Shown: one piece after another, positions 18,082 through 28,410 of the stretch | Layout: each line of letters begins with the position of its first letter | How positions within the stretch are numbered: position 1 is the first letter of the stretch | From: Hungatella sp. UBA7603 | Lineage (GTDB): Bacteria > Bacillota > Clostridia > Lachnospirales > Lachnospiraceae | Assembly: GCA_002478865.1 (NCBI GenBank) | Contig: DLJZ01000024.1 | Span: 1 to 43,941, forward strand | Length of the DNA: 43,941 nucleotides | Direction of reading: 5' to 3' | Made by a program: the position numbers and the translations under genes | The notes under the pieces: model-generated | What the model saw: only the letters and a program-made list of their open reading frames with translations | Told to the model about the DNA's origin: nothing | The model's database searches: none

Positions 18082-21000
18082 AAGGGAATGGAAAAAGAAT
18101 TTTAAGTATTTTTCTTGCTGGTGTAATTGCAGTAACCACAGTAGGGTATGCACCGCCATTTACAGCTTCAGCATCGTGGAAGACAAATATGGAGAAGGCA
18201 TTGGAATTGCTTGCTTCTCCGTCTGATGCATCAAGAGCCACGCCTTCAGAAGCAGAAAACCCAGGGAGAGAAGCCACACCTTCTGAAGCCGAGATACCAG
18301 ACGGAAAAGCAACTCCATCTCAGGCAGTTAAAAAGTTTGTGAGAGTGGAACCGGAAGAGATACCGGAATATTACTCCCAGGTATCAGCTTCAGGAAAGAA
18401 ATTCTGGAAATTTGAGGATCGGAATGGAATGGTGCAATACCGGGATTATGGTTATGTGCAAGGGGATGCAGAATTTCCATTATGGTATTTGACGGATCTG
18501 ACCGGGACTGTAGACGGCACATATGTATCCGTAAATCTTGATGAGGAGTATTATAGTGAGGCTCCATATATTTACAGCAGCGTAGCACCAGATCAAACGG
18601 CATGGACGAATCTATCCTGGAGACTATTTTTTGGCAGTGATGAAATTGATGGCTATACCAAAAAGAAGATAGGTGGTTTTAAAAATTGGGACCCGTCCGG
18701 ATATTATATCTGGCATTTGGTAAGTAAAGATGATGAAGATAATGACCAGGGATTTCACTTTTATGGTCATATAAAAAATAGTGATAATAAAGGCAATGAT
18801 ATTGAAGACAAATGGTACTATTCCGATAGTGAAGGGAAAATAATAAATGTAAATAATATGTTAGGAGCAAGTTTGATGGCCACTACTTATTATGATTTTG
18901 AGTGGTATTTAGATGCTCCTGGCCAGTTTAGGTTAAGTATTCCGTCTAATCAATACCTCATAAAAGACCATCCATCTATGGGAGGAAGTACAATGTACCC
19001 TCAAAAGCCTTTTCAAGCTGCTATAGATAGAGGTATGAACTTTACTTCAAAATTTGTAGCTTGGGCTAGTAGTAGAAGTAATGACAATAGTTTTTCAGTT
19101 CCAAGATATAACGCATCTAACGCAGTAATAGGGTATGACTATCTAAATGGAGACCCTGCAAATATAGATAGTTATTACAGTGGTGTCACTTTACTATCTC
19201 AAGGATTTATATTTAAAACTAATGAGTGGTATCCTAGCTCAATATACGGTGTGTGGTGTCCAGATAATGCAGACATATATATTTTTGCTAGGGAGGGTGA
19301 GGACCGTGTAAATAAAAAGATAGAGTACTTTAATGTTGGTAACTATACTTATGCTATTCAAAATATTAAAGTAAGAAGAAATAGTTCATTCAATATAGAC
19401 TCAATAAGTACACCGACAAAATCTGGATATACTTTTGAGGGTTGGAGACTGGGTAGTGGCTATGGTGATTATATAGCTAGCGGTACAGAGATAAATTGTG
19501 GTAGTAGTGGTAGGGTTACTTGGGTATTTCCCTCATTTAAGCCTATTGAAAACACAGTAACTTTCTTAGATATAGATGGTGGTGTGTTAAGTAGTCAAAA
19601 AGTAAACACAGGAGAATCCGCCACAGCGCCAGAAGCTCCAAAAATAGTAGGTAAGTTGTTTAAAGGGTGGGATAAAACTTTCACAAACATAAGCAGTGAC
19701 TTAGTAGTAAAACCAATATATGTAGATTCAGTTATAGTAACTATACTAGGTAATGGTGGAACAGTATATGGGGAAGGGGTATATACTACAGAAATTCCTA
19801 AGGATATGTATAGTAGCACATTACTTGAAGAAATTATAAAGGAGACTAAAAGAACTGGGTACGTAACTAGTAAATACATGTGTAAAATAGTAGATGCTAA
19901 TGGAGTAGCTAGTGATGTATCTACAAAATTAACTGAGGATATAACTATAACAGTTAATTGGAGCCTGGAGAGTTTTTATGTTACATATTATACTAACTAT
20001 CCTCAAGGAGATACAGCTACAAGCAATAGTAAAAGACTTAATTATGGAGATGCTCTAGGAGATACTCCTGGAAATGTAAGTTCAATAGGAAAAGGTTTGA
20101 GACTTAAAGGATGGTATTTAAACTCATATGGGTCGGGTGAAAAGATAGATAGTAGTTCTATAATGACTAGTGGTGTAAAGTTATATGCTCAATGGGAAAG
20201 TTTTGATGTCACTTATAGATTACATTACGACTTAGATAGAGAAAAAATATCTGAAAGTAGAGTTATACGTTCTAATGTATCTGAAGAAGATCTAGTTAAG
20301 AAATTACCTACATCTAGTTATAAGCCATTGACATTTCCTGGTTACTTAAATAATTATTGGACAGACAGTAATGGTACTATATTATATTCACCTATAAAAT
20401 ATCCAACAGAAGAAATTGTAGATTTATACTGGAAAAGAACTCTTAAAAACATTGACAGTAGACTGTTTTATCCTAGTAAGTATTCGAGCAGTTATGATGC
20501 TTCTTGGGAACCTTTCAGGGGGTATGGGTATACAAAGTATGGGGAGATAATAAAAGAAGAGTCCTTATATAAAGTAATGAGTTATGTAAATGGCTTAAGT
20601 TATCCAAATAAAGTGTTTAAAGGGTTCTACACTGATTCAAGTGGAACAACTCCTATTGACTTTTCAAAGCCATTGACACCAACTGATAATAGTAGTAATT
20701 CAACTATAGATTTCAGCGTGTATGCTTTATTTACAAATGAGAGTAGTGAATTAACATTTAAAGACTATGATGGAAGTGTGATAAGCAAAGAAACCGTTAA
20801 TTATAACAGTGAGATAGTTTATCCGGAAGATCCTAAGAGAGCAGGATACGTATTTACAGGCTGGGACAAGAACTTAGGTAGCATAAGTAAACTTGAAAAA
20901 GACACAACCGTAACAGCTCAGTACATCATAGAAGTCGGAAAATTAACTTTAGATGCTAATGGAGGTACTCTGGATGGTACAAATACTTCATTAGTTTCAG

Positions 21001-23228
21001 ACATACTATATGGTGAATTATTTGATGACTTGTTATATACGTATAAGTATAAAGTAAAAAGACCGGGGTATACCTTTGATGGCTGGTACACAATGCCAAC
21101 CGGAGGAAGCGAATATACCGGAAGTGGAAATACAATGCCAGCTTCCAGTGTGACGGTGTATGCCCACTGGGTACGTAACTCCAGTGAGGTAGTTTATAAA
21201 GATTGGAATGGAGATGTTTTAAAAACCCAAGAGGTAGGGATCGGAGCGGATGCTACGCCACCTTCAGATCCGGTAAGAGCAGGTTATGCGTTCACCGGAT
21301 GGGATAAACCATCTACTAATATCCAGAATCACACAACAATCACGGCGCAGTATACAGCCAACCGATTCACGCTGACCCTGGACGGAAATGGAGGGACCAT
21401 ATCTGGAGATGAAACCAAGAGCCAGATGATTTCCTTTGGAGAATCCATTGACCAGGTGCTTTCAGATGGAGCAGCCAAAGCGAGCCGAAAGTATTATACC
21501 TTTGATGGCTGGTACACAATGCCAATAGGTGGAAGTAAATACACCGGAAGCGGAAATACAATGCAAGGCTCTAGTGTAACGGTATATGCCCACTGGGTAC
21601 GTAATTCCAGTGAGGTGGTTTATAAAGACTGGAATGGAGATGTTTTAAAAACGCAGGAGGTAGGGATCGGAGCGGATGCTACGCCACCTTCAGATCCGGT
21701 AAGAGCAGGTTATGCGTTCACCGGATGGGATAAACTATCTACTAATATCCAGAATCACACAACGATTACGGCTCAGTATACGGCCAACCGCTTCACACTG
21801 ACCCTGGACGGAAACGGAGGGAACATAGCTGGAGATGAAACCAAGAGCCAGACGATTTCCTTTGGAGAATCCATGGACCAGGTGCTTGAAGATGGAGCAG
21901 CCAAAGCGAGCCGAAAGTATTACACCTTTGATGGCTGGTACACATTGCCAAGCGGAGGAAGCAAATATACCGGAAGCGGAAATACAATGCCAGTTTTCAG
22001 TGTAACGGTATATGCCCACTGGGTACGTAACTCCAGTGAGGTAGTTTATAAAGACTGGGATGGAAATGTTATTAAAACCCAGGAGGTAGGGATCGGAGCA
22101 GATGCTACACCACCTTCAGATCCGGTAAGAGCAGGTTTTGCGTTCGCCGGATGGGATAAACCATCTACTAATATCCAGAATCACACAACGATTACGGCTC
22201 AGTATACGGCCAACCGCTTCACACTGACCCTGGACGGAAACGGAGGGAACATAGCTGGAGATGAAACCAAGAGCCAGACGATTTCCTTTGGAGAATCCAT
22301 GGACCAGGTGCTTGAAGATGGAGCAGCCAAAGCGAGCCGAAAGTATTATACCTTTGATGGCTGGTACACAATGCCAACTGGAGGAAGTAAATACACCGGA
22401 AGCGGAAATACAATGCCAGCTTTCAGTGTGACGGTATATGCCCACTGGGTACGCAATTCCAGTGAGGTAGTATATAAAGATTGGAATGGAGATGTTTTAA
22501 TAACTCAGGAAGTTGCAATAGGTGCAGATGCTACACCACCGGAAGATCCGGTAAGAACAGGATATACATTTATCGGCTGGGATAAGCAATTCAAAAATAT
22601 TCAGAGTAATACAACGATTACTGCTGTATACACTGCTGATAATTATAAACAGACGTCAGAAGAAAAAAATAATGTAGCACCTGTACCGGTTCCTCCAACA
22701 ATAGACACCACCACAAAACCGACTGTTCCGGACAGTGGCGGTAAATTTATCGTAAACCCTGAAAATCCTTACGATGTTACATATACAAAACCAGATGGAA
22801 CGCTTGCAAAAGATGAATGGGTTGGTGACGGAAGAGACTGGTATCATGTGGATGAAAAAGGGAAAATAAATTATGACTGGTACCTGGAAGGGGAAAAGAC
22901 CTGGTACAAGTTTAATAAGGAAAAGGGAGATAGGCTTGGAGCAGCATTAATTGGCTGGAATCATGAGCCAATGGATGACAAACGGTATTTCTTTGATCCA
23001 ACTACCACAAAAATGCTAACTGGCTGGCAGAACATTGATGGAAAATCTTATTATTTTACAACTAACAATGAAGGGCAGACTTACTTTGGGAGCAATCTCC
23101 AAGGTGGTAGCGGTTGGAAATATGACCCGAACCGACCAGGAAAGCCCTATGGCTCCATGTACCGAAATGAATATACCCCTGACGGATATTGGGTAGATGA
23201 AAACGGGGTTTGCGCAGATAAGAAATAG
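18078..23228 (+). CDS. Giant secreted InlB-repeat protein with cell-wall-binding C-terminus
   Basis: A 1716-residue secreted protein. The signal peptide (about 1-32) is followed by a run of S-P-S-D-A, T-P-S-E-A and T-P-S-Q-A peptides (45-82). Residues of about 90-430 are a domain I do not recognise. From about 438 to 1524 it is Listeria-Bacteroides (InlB B) repeats, each ending in a G-W-D-K or G-W-Y-T-M-P turn and a T-I-T-A-Q-Y or V-Y-A-H-W strand; three full 142-residue copies and a partial fourth are nearly identical. The C-terminus (about 1575-1716) holds aromatic wall-binding repeats (L-T-G-W-Q-N-I-D-G-K-S-Y-Y-F) and ends with T-P-D-G-Y-W-V. DNA between about 18750 and 21060 is far more AT-rich than its flanks, so the gene is a mosaic. 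InlB repeats usually serve host or cell-cell contact. Confidence 0.85.
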   Translation: MKGNGKRILSIFLAGVIAVTTVGYAPPFTASASWKTNMEKALELLASPSDASRATPSEAENPGREATPSEAEIPDGKATPSQAVKKFVRVEPEEIPEYYSQVSASGKKFWKFEDRNGMVQYRDYGYVQGDAEFPLWYLTDLTGTVDGTYVSVNLDEEYYSEAPYIYSSVAPDQTAWTNLSWRLFFGSDEIDGYTKKKIGGFKNWDPSGYYIWHLVSKDDEDNDQGFHFYGHIKNSDNKGNDIEDKWYYSDSEGKIINVNNMLGASLMATTYYDFEWYLDAPGQFRLSIPSNQYLIKDHPSMGGSTMYPQKPFQAAIDRGMNFTSKFVAWASSRSNDNSFSVPRYNASNAVIGYDYLNGDPANIDSYYSGVTLLSQGFIFKTNEWYPSSIYGVWCPDNADIYIFAREGEDRVNKKIEYFNVGNYTYAIQNIKVRRNSSFNIDSISTPTKSGYTFEGWRLGSGYGDYIASGTEINCGSSGRVTWVFPSFKPIENTVTFLDIDGGVLSSQKVNTGESATAPEAPKIVGKLFKGWDKTFTNISSDLVVKPIYVDSVIVTILGNGGTVYGEGVYTTEIPKDMYSSTLLEEIIKETKRTGYVTSKYMCKIVDANGVASDVSTKLTEDITITVNWSLESFYVTYYTNYPQGDTATSNSKRLNYGDALGDTPGNVSSIGKGLRLKGWYLNSYGSGEKIDSSSIMTSGVKLYAQWESFDVTYRLHYDLDREKISESRVIRSNVSEEDLVKKLPTSSYKPLTFPGYLNNYWTDSNGTILYSPIKYPTEEIVDLYWKRTLKNIDSRLFYPSKYSSSYDASWEPFRGYGYTKYGEIIKEESLYKVMSYVNGLSYPNKVFKGFYTDSSGTTPIDFSKPLTPTDNSSNSTIDFSVYALFTNESSELTFKDYDGSVISKETVNYNSEIVYPEDPKRAGYVFTGWDKNLGSISKLEKDTTVTAQYIIEVGKLTLDANGGTLDGTNTSLVSDILYGELFDDLLYTYKYKVKRPGYTFDGWYTMPTGGSEYTGSGNTMPASSVTVYAHWVRNSSEVVYKDWNGDVLKTQEVGIGADATPPSDPVRAGYAFTGWDKPSTNIQNHTTITAQYTANRFTLTLDGNGGTISGDETKSQMISFGESIDQVLSDGAAKASRKYYTFDGWYTMPIGGSKYTGSGNTMQGSSVTVYAHWVRNSSEVVYKDWNGDVLKTQEVGIGADATPPSDPVRAGYAFTGWDKLSTNIQNHTTITAQYTANRFTLTLDGNGGNIAGDETKSQTISFGESMDQVLEDGAAKASRKYYTFDGWYTLPSGGSKYTGSGNTMPVFSVTVYAHWVRNSSEVVYKDWDGNVIKTQEVGIGADATPPSDPVRAGFAFAGWDKPSTNIQNHTTITAQYTANRFTLTLDGNGGNIAGDETKSQTISFGESMDQVLEDGAAKASRKYYTFDGWYTMPTGGSKYTGSGNTMPAFSVTVYAHWVRNSSEVVYKDWNGDVLITQEVAIGADATPPEDPVRTGYTFIGWDKQFKNIQSNTTITAVYTADNYKQTSEEKNNVAPVPVPPTIDTTTKPTVPDSGGKFIVNPENPYDVTYTKPDGTLAKDEWVGDGRDWYHVDEKGKINYDWYLEGEKTWYKFNKEKGDRLGAALIGWNHEPMDDKRYFFDPTTTKMLTGWQNIDGKSYYFTTNNEGQTYFGSNLQGGSGWKYDPNRPGKPYGSMYRNEYTPDGYWVDENGVCADKK
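21075..22484. repeat. 426-bp near-identical tandem repeats in the InlB-repeat gene
   Basis: The phrase TTTGATGGCTGGTACACA (21927 copy included) recurs at 21075, 21501, 21927 and 22353, exactly 426 bases apart. Each unit encodes 142 residues, two InlB-type repeats. Units 2 and 3 are the most alike. The in-frame period makes unit number easy to change by recombination. Confidence 0.95.
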
Positions 23229-23236
23229 GAGGAAGA

Positions 23237-26200
23237 ATGAACAAAAAGATAATGAAAGGGACGGCATACGCATTGTGTGCCGCCCTGACAATGACATCAC
23301 TGCCAAGCTTGGCAGTTTATGCCAATACAGATCTACTAGCCGAAGAGCCAGTGTATGCCCGGATGGGGACCCCATCCCAGGCTGAAAAGATCCAGGATGA
23401 AGAAGAAAAACCAGTTGATACAACAGAGGAAAAAGAACTGGAAGAGGAAATTAATCTTCCGGAAGGTGAAGTAGAAACCGATCCGGTGCAAGAGCCAGAC
23501 ATTGACTGGACCAAACCTGCCACGCCGTCTCAGGCGATTCCAATGTCCGTAGATCCATTGTTGCCTTCCTCCCTGGTTGCTGTGAAAAAGTTAGCCTTAG
23601 AAACCTCCAGCTCCCTTGGTGATATTTGGGATTCTTGGTCCGGTAAGACCAGCTTTGAATTTCTTAGTGGAAGCCAGGGAGAGGGAACGGAAGAAAAACC
23701 TTACCTGATTAAGAACCGGGAACAGCTTATGGGACTATCCGAACTCACGGCCATGGGAATGATGGTTCCAGAGGCAGAGGGAGCAAAATATGCCGGAGAT
23801 TATTCCGGATGCTTCTTTGCTTTGGGAGCAAACATTGATCTTCAAGGAGTAAACTGGAATCCCATTGGATTTTACCAGGATTCTTCTGAAATTGCTGGAG
23901 AGGTATCCCACCCATTTAATGGTTCCTTTGATGGAAGTGGAAAGACCATAAAGAACTTAAAACTGACTTCCTTTGCTGGTTATAACAACGTGGGCCTGTT
24001 CGGTGCCGTAACTGATGCCAATATCCATGACCTGACCATAATCCCGGATAGCAGCTCCATCAAAGGAAATGACCGGATTGGTGTGGTGGTAGGATATGCA
24101 CAAGACAGCCAGATCCGAAACGTAACGGTAAAAAATGCAGACATTAGCTCTACTGGTATTTCAGGAGGAATTGCAGGAGAGATCAGTGGCACTGTCATTG
24201 AAAATGCTATCTGTGAAAAAGTCATGATTGATGCCAAAGGAGGAAATGAAGTCATTTATGCCGGTGGAATCGCTGGAGTTGCTTCTAATTCCTCCATCGT
24301 AGACTGTGAAGTATCTACCGGCACAGGGACCACAGCAAGAATCCAGGGAACCGGATATATTGGTGGAATTGTAGGCTATCAGAATTCTTCTAATGTATTT
24401 AATACTTATGTAAGTGGAACTATCGGAGGTTATCATTCCACCGCCATTGGTGGTGTTACTGGAAAATATGCTTCTGGAAAGTTAAAAGTAGCCCGATTTG
24501 TGGGGACCATTGGAAACTCTCAACTTGGTTCTAACGCAAGGGAAGGAACATTTATCGGAACCAGACAGGGCGCTGCCACTAACTTTAACTATATTGAAGA
24601 TGTGGGATATCTATTTGCTGATTCAGAAAGTAAGATAAATTCCAACGTGTGCGGATCAGAGATTGAGGATGACAATGATTATACATACGCTGCCCATATT
24701 GGTTTCTGGAACACGGGAGATTTCTATTACACTCTGGTGCAAGGAGGAGCAAAAAAGGCCATATCAAACCAGTACTTTTATGAAGAGCTGGAACAAGGTG
24801 TTTTAACTGTCCTTGATGAAGAATCAGGAGACTATACCCTGGATCATTTTGCACCAGATTCATTAGGGAGACCCGTAAGAGGATATCTATTAAATATCAA
24901 TCAGATTGATACCATAGCAAATGGCCAGAACTTTTATGACATTGCTACCTTAGAAGTCCGTGGAAGTTCCCAGTATTCCAAGCCTCTGGATAAGGAAAAC
25001 CGGGGAGCCATTGCAGCCGGTAGTGCAGTTACCATTACGACAGCGCCAAAGAATACAGATACAGAAAAGTTTCAGATCGAAGGTTCTCCTTTCTATGTAA
25101 ATAGCAAGGGAATCAAAAAGAGCAGTACCTATTACGATAGCAGCCATGCCTATACCTACACCATGCCAGAGGATAATGTTACCCTTTCAGCACTTTATAA
25201 AAAGGTGGCCGTATCCGTAAAGGTAGATCCTGATAGTTATACCTTTAAAGTCATTCAGACAAGGACTGGAAACAGAAAAAATCCGGTAAAAACAACAGAG
25301 ATTAAAAACGGGGAAGGAAAGCTGATTGCCAGATATATCAATGGTGTGCTAGAGCAGGGAACCCAAGTGCAGCCAGTAAATATCAAGGCTGTAATCGATG
25401 CAAACAATGATGTGGAAGATAATAAGGTGAAATGGAGCATTGATGATCCTCAGCTCATCACTCTGGAAAAAAATAATGACGAAGGAACAGATGGCTACAC
25501 CGCAAAGTCTGCCAGCCTTTCCTTAAATCTTTCTTCTTCCTTCTTTCAAACCATTATAGAGGAAGCAGAAAAGAAACAGGCAGATGAGAATTATCAGTAT
25601 AAGATCCCTGGTACCATCTACGGGGCAGGACACCAAAACGGAGGTGTTGCAGTTTTAACCGCACAGACCAGACCTTCCACTTCCTTTGAAGGAAAGCCCT
25701 GTAGTGCCAATAGTCGAATCAACGTCACTTTTCAGGTCATTGACAATACCTTAGTTGCAACAGAAGGCGCAGCCCTGGATAAACAGGCGTTGACCTTTAC
25801 CGTGACGAGAACATTGACCGGAGACCGGAAAGCTCCAAACGAGAGCATAACGGTGACCGCTCCTCAGTCCTTAACGGCAACCTTCACTCCTGATTTTTTC
25901 TCTAAGGATGAAGTGGTATGGACCAGTTCTGATCCGGCAGTGGTACAAGTTGCTCAGGACAACGAAGCATACCGGGAAGCATCGATTTCCGCATTAAAGG
26001 ATGCTGCCTGGATTCGTAACATCATAGCAACCGACAATGGAATAAAAAGTAACGATCCCTATGCCAAAGTTTCCGGAAGTGGAAACCGGGATGTCGTTAT
26101 CACAGTAGATGGAAAAGACAAGCTGGGAAATAAAGCTTCTGCTACATGTCAGGTGAATGTGAACTTTGTAACAGACGATCAGACCAGAGTGATCCCAGAA

Positions 26201-27421
26201 GGAATCACGCTAGATCAGAAGGAAGTATCGTATACACTGGATTACCAGATGGCCAGGGATATTCATTCTCAGATTGTAATAAAAAAAGGATTTGACACAA
26301 AGAAGCTGACTGCAACGGTTCTTCCAGATTTGAACGAATCAGCAGAACACAAACCATATGATCGGACGGTAATCTGGACTTCTTCAGAACCGGATTCGGT
26401 ATCTGTAGATGATCAGGGAAGAATATCCCCAGTAGAAGGTGCCAACTGGATCAAGGAAGCACTGAAAAAGGCTCCATACCAAGCAGAAAAGAATGTGGAG
26501 ATTACAGCTACCACAAAGGATGGGAAGAAAGCGACTACTTGTCTGGTGAGGCTTACATTCCAGGCAGAATGCCTGGAAGCAGACCGAGACATTGAAACCT
26601 TTGATCTGGTTCTTACCAAAACAGGAAGAAGAAACAGTCCTTCTTATACCTGGAGCGGACTGGAGGGAAAGAAAATTTCCGCTTCTGTTTATCCAGAAAC
26701 TAGGGAGAAAAAGAAAATCCAGTGGCGTTCCTCTGATCTAGGAATCCTTTCCGTAGATTCAGAAGGAAATGTAAAGGCCATGGTAATCAATGAAAAGCAG
26801 GAAGTTATTGCTGGCTGGATTAATCAGGTCATCGGAAAATCACAGTATTCCGGAAGTACAAACGCTGTTATCTACGCAGAAAGCAGCGATGGAAAACTAT
26901 CTGATTCAGTAAATGTAACATTGAACTTAAAGGTCATTGACAATACCACTTCTGGAGGCAGCTCCGGTGGAGGAGGAGGCGGTGGCGGCCGATCCGTAGG
27001 AGTTACCGCTACCGGAAATATCCAAGGACCGGCAGCCCCCTCTGGAGCTATTACCGGCACTTGGACCCAGGTAGGAAATGGAAAGTGGATCTTTGCTTCT
27101 GACAGAACTTATACCGATGAGTGGGCGTATATTAGTAATCCATTTGCACTAGGTGAGCAAGAAAAAGCTTCTTGGTTCCGGTTTGATAAAGACGGGTTTA
27201 TGGTGACTGGTTGGCAGACTGATATAGATGGAAATACTTTTTACCTAAAGACAGCTATTGATGGAACTCAAGGACAGATGTTTACTGGTTGGCAGACCAT
27301 AGAAGGAACCTGGTACTATTTTAATCCAGTGTCTGATGGAGCAAGAGGAAAGCTATTAACAAACACCACCACACCAGATGGTTATAAGGTAAATGAAAAA
27401 GGTCAGTGGATTCAATCATGA
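23237..27421 (+). CDS. Secreted GLUG/Ig-like repeat protein with cell-wall-binding C-terminus
   Basis: A 1394-residue secreted protein starting eight bases after its neighbour's stop, with an AGGAGGA ribosome site. Signal peptide at about 1-30, then T-P-S-Q-A peptides near 46 and 96. Residues of about 229-431 carry GLUG-type turns (N-V-G-L-F-G, I-G-V-V-V-G-Y, G-G-I-A-G, I-G-G-I-V-G-Y) expected to form a right-handed beta-helix. From about 660 to 1235 there are four related Ig-like units, each opening with a strand such as Y-T-F-K-V-I-Q-T-R-T-G or F-D-L-V-L-T-K-T-G and containing a W-S/T-S-S/D-D-P-type motif. A glycine linker (eight G) near 1241-1252 precedes wall-binding repeats ending in T-P-D-G-Y-K-V. 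GLUG domains occur in adhesins and IgA-peptidase-like surface proteins; no protease domain is seen. Confidence 0.82.
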   Translation: MNKKIMKGTAYALCAALTMTSLPSLAVYANTDLLAEEPVYARMGTPSQAEKIQDEEEKPVDTTEEKELEEEINLPEGEVETDPVQEPDIDWTKPATPSQAIPMSVDPLLPSSLVAVKKLALETSSSLGDIWDSWSGKTSFEFLSGSQGEGTEEKPYLIKNREQLMGLSELTAMGMMVPEAEGAKYAGDYSGCFFALGANIDLQGVNWNPIGFYQDSSEIAGEVSHPFNGSFDGSGKTIKNLKLTSFAGYNNVGLFGAVTDANIHDLTIIPDSSSIKGNDRIGVVVGYAQDSQIRNVTVKNADISSTGISGGIAGEISGTVIENAICEKVMIDAKGGNEVIYAGGIAGVASNSSIVDCEVSTGTGTTARIQGTGYIGGIVGYQNSSNVFNTYVSGTIGGYHSTAIGGVTGKYASGKLKVARFVGTIGNSQLGSNAREGTFIGTRQGAATNFNYIEDVGYLFADSESKINSNVCGSEIEDDNDYTYAAHIGFWNTGDFYYTLVQGGAKKAISNQYFYEELEQGVLTVLDEESGDYTLDHFAPDSLGRPVRGYLLNINQIDTIANGQNFYDIATLEVRGSSQYSKPLDKENRGAIAAGSAVTITTAPKNTDTEKFQIEGSPFYVNSKGIKKSSTYYDSSHAYTYTMPEDNVTLSALYKKVAVSVKVDPDSYTFKVIQTRTGNRKNPVKTTEIKNGEGKLIARYINGVLEQGTQVQPVNIKAVIDANNDVEDNKVKWSIDDPQLITLEKNNDEGTDGYTAKSASLSLNLSSSFFQTIIEEAEKKQADENYQYKIPGTIYGAGHQNGGVAVLTAQTRPSTSFEGKPCSANSRINVTFQVIDNTLVATEGAALDKQALTFTVTRTLTGDRKAPNESITVTAPQSLTATFTPDFFSKDEVVWTSSDPAVVQVAQDNEAYREASISALKDAAWIRNIIATDNGIKSNDPYAKVSGSGNRDVVITVDGKDKLGNKASATCQVNVNFVTDDQTRVIPEGITLDQKEVSYTLDYQMARDIHSQIVIKKGFDTKKLTATVLPDLNESAEHKPYDRTVIWTSSEPDSVSVDDQGRISPVEGANWIKEALKKAPYQAEKNVEITATTKDGKKATTCLVRLTFQAECLEADRDIETFDLVLTKTGRRNSPSYTWSGLEGKKISASVYPETREKKKIQWRSSDLGILSVDSEGNVKAMVINEKQEVIAGWINQVIGKSQYSGSTNAVIYAESSDGKLSDSVNVTLNLKVIDNTTSGGSSGGGGGGGGRSVGVTATGNIQGPAAPSGAITGTWTQVGNGKWIFASDRTYTDEWAYISNPFALGEQEKASWFRFDKDGFMVTGWQTDIDGNTFYLKTAIDGTQGQMFTGWQTIEGTWYYFNPVSDGARGKLLTNTTTPDGYKVNEKGQWIQS

Positions 27422-27585
27422 TGAAAAAATGTGTCATAGCAATAACAATAATTCAAATCACTATTATTGCTTGTCTGATATCGTTACTTCTTATTTTTCT
27501 TTTTTGTAATGAGGAAATGAGATGGCTGTACATGACGTTAAGTGAAGGCATTGCTCTACTCATAATAGCCTTTGATATTATATAG
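27418..27585 (+). CDS. Small two-helix membrane protein
   Basis: A 55-residue protein whose ATG overlaps the preceding stop (ATGA). It has two hydrophobic stretches, I-A-I-T-I-I-Q-I-T-I-I-A-C-L-I-S-L-L and A-L-L-I-I-A-F-D-I-I, separated by a short charged segment, N-E-E-M-R-W. No family is recognised. Translational coupling to the upstream wall-binding protein suggests that it belongs to the operon, which ends here. Confidence 0.55.
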   Translation: MMKKCVIAITIIQITIIACLISLLLIFLFCNEEMRWLYMTLSEGIALLIIAFDII

Positions 27586-28135
27586 CTAATGAGATTAATG
27601 GAAAAGATGAAGTTTCTGGTGGAATAAGGTAAAGGCAAACGGCTGAAACCGCTATTAATAGAAATGAAACATAGAAATGGCCAGCAGGTAGAGGACGGGA
27701 AAGTGGTTACTGTGTAACAGTTGCCACCCTGTCCAAGCGATCGGCCACAGCACATTGAAAACCGAATATGATTAACCGATAGAAAAAGAAATTATGTACT
27801 TTAGAAATAAAGGAAAAGAAAAAAGGACTCTCTTTTAAGAATTCACTTCTTCTACAGTTTCAATAATATCACTTGACTTCAACTTTAAGTGAAAACAGAT
27901 TTTGCATAATATATCTGTAGTGGTACTATCTCCTTTGTTAGCTTAGCAAGTGTAGGATTGAAAAACCATTTGCAGTGGTCTTCTGTTGGCTAGTGAGGCA
28001 ACAAAAGCAGAGTGTAAGAAAGTGGCAAGGAAAAAATTTAACAGACTTGTAGAACTAGGTGTAATTACACAAGCATGGCCGTAGAAGTACGGCTTGCATT
28101 AGATATCAAAATTTATAATGGAAGAGAGGTAAATA
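27586..28135. other. Decayed intergenic stretch
   Basis: About 550 bases with short protein-like fragments broken by stops, for example a forward frame at 27640-27715 reading R-L-K-P-L-L-I-E-M-K-H-R-N-G-Q and ending at a stop, and the reverse-strand XRE remnant. It separates the tightly packed operon upstream from a run of small genes and looks like the scar of a lost mobile or accessory segment. Confidence 0.5.
27835..27990 (-). pseudogene. XRE/Cro-type helix-turn-helix regulator remnant
   Basis: On the minus strand a frame reads N-P-T-L-A-K-L and, after a one-base shift, N-K-G-D-S-T-T-T-D-I-L-C-K-I-C-F-H-L-K, then S-S-D-I-I-E-T-V-E-E-V and a stop at 27835-27837. This is the second half of a small XRE domain of the type L-x-K-G-x-x-V-T-T-D-(I/V)-L-x-K-I-C-x-x-L, common in mobile elements of Lachnospiraceae. 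The N-terminal half is missing and the frame is broken. Confidence 0.6.
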
Positions 28136-28393
28136 ATGAGTAATAAAATTATTGTATTGAATCCTAAAACTGAATTAATTGGTCACCTTGGTATTGGGAG
28201 AGAAACAAACTCAATAGGTGAAATTAGTGTTGTGGGAATCGAGGAGGCTCTTAATTATTTTACAGAGAAATGTAATGCAGAGTTAGCAAGGTTAAATGTC
28301 TTTGAACAGGCGTGCTATTTGCAAGTATTAGAACTGCTTGAAAAGGAGCTGATCAACGAAAACAAAAGGAAAAATATTGAGACTACCGAGTAA
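28136..28393 (+). CDS. Hypothetical 85-residue protein
   Basis: A complete short frame with a GAGAGG ribosome site before the ATG. The product starts with a beta-like segment, I-I-V-L-N-P-K-T-E-L-I-G-H-L-G-I-G, and continues as a charged alpha-helical region (A-L-N-Y-F-T-E-K-C-N-A-E-L-A-R) ending in a Lys/Glu tail. It has no signal peptide or membrane helix, so it is probably cytoplasmic. I do not recognise a family. It opens a run of small frames placed between the surface operon and the 237-residue secreted protein. Confidence 0.55.
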   Translation: MSNKIIVLNPKTELIGHLGIGRETNSIGEISVVGIEEALNYFTEKCNAELARLNVFEQACYLQVLELLEKELINENKRKNIETTE

Positions 28394-28410
28394 AGGAGTA
28401 AGATACAGAT

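Noticed and set aside
21075..22484. Insertion sequences or a transposon as the source of the 426-bp repeats
   Set aside because: The repeats are wholly within one open frame, keep phase and encode InlB-type repeats; there are no terminal inverted repeats or transposase.
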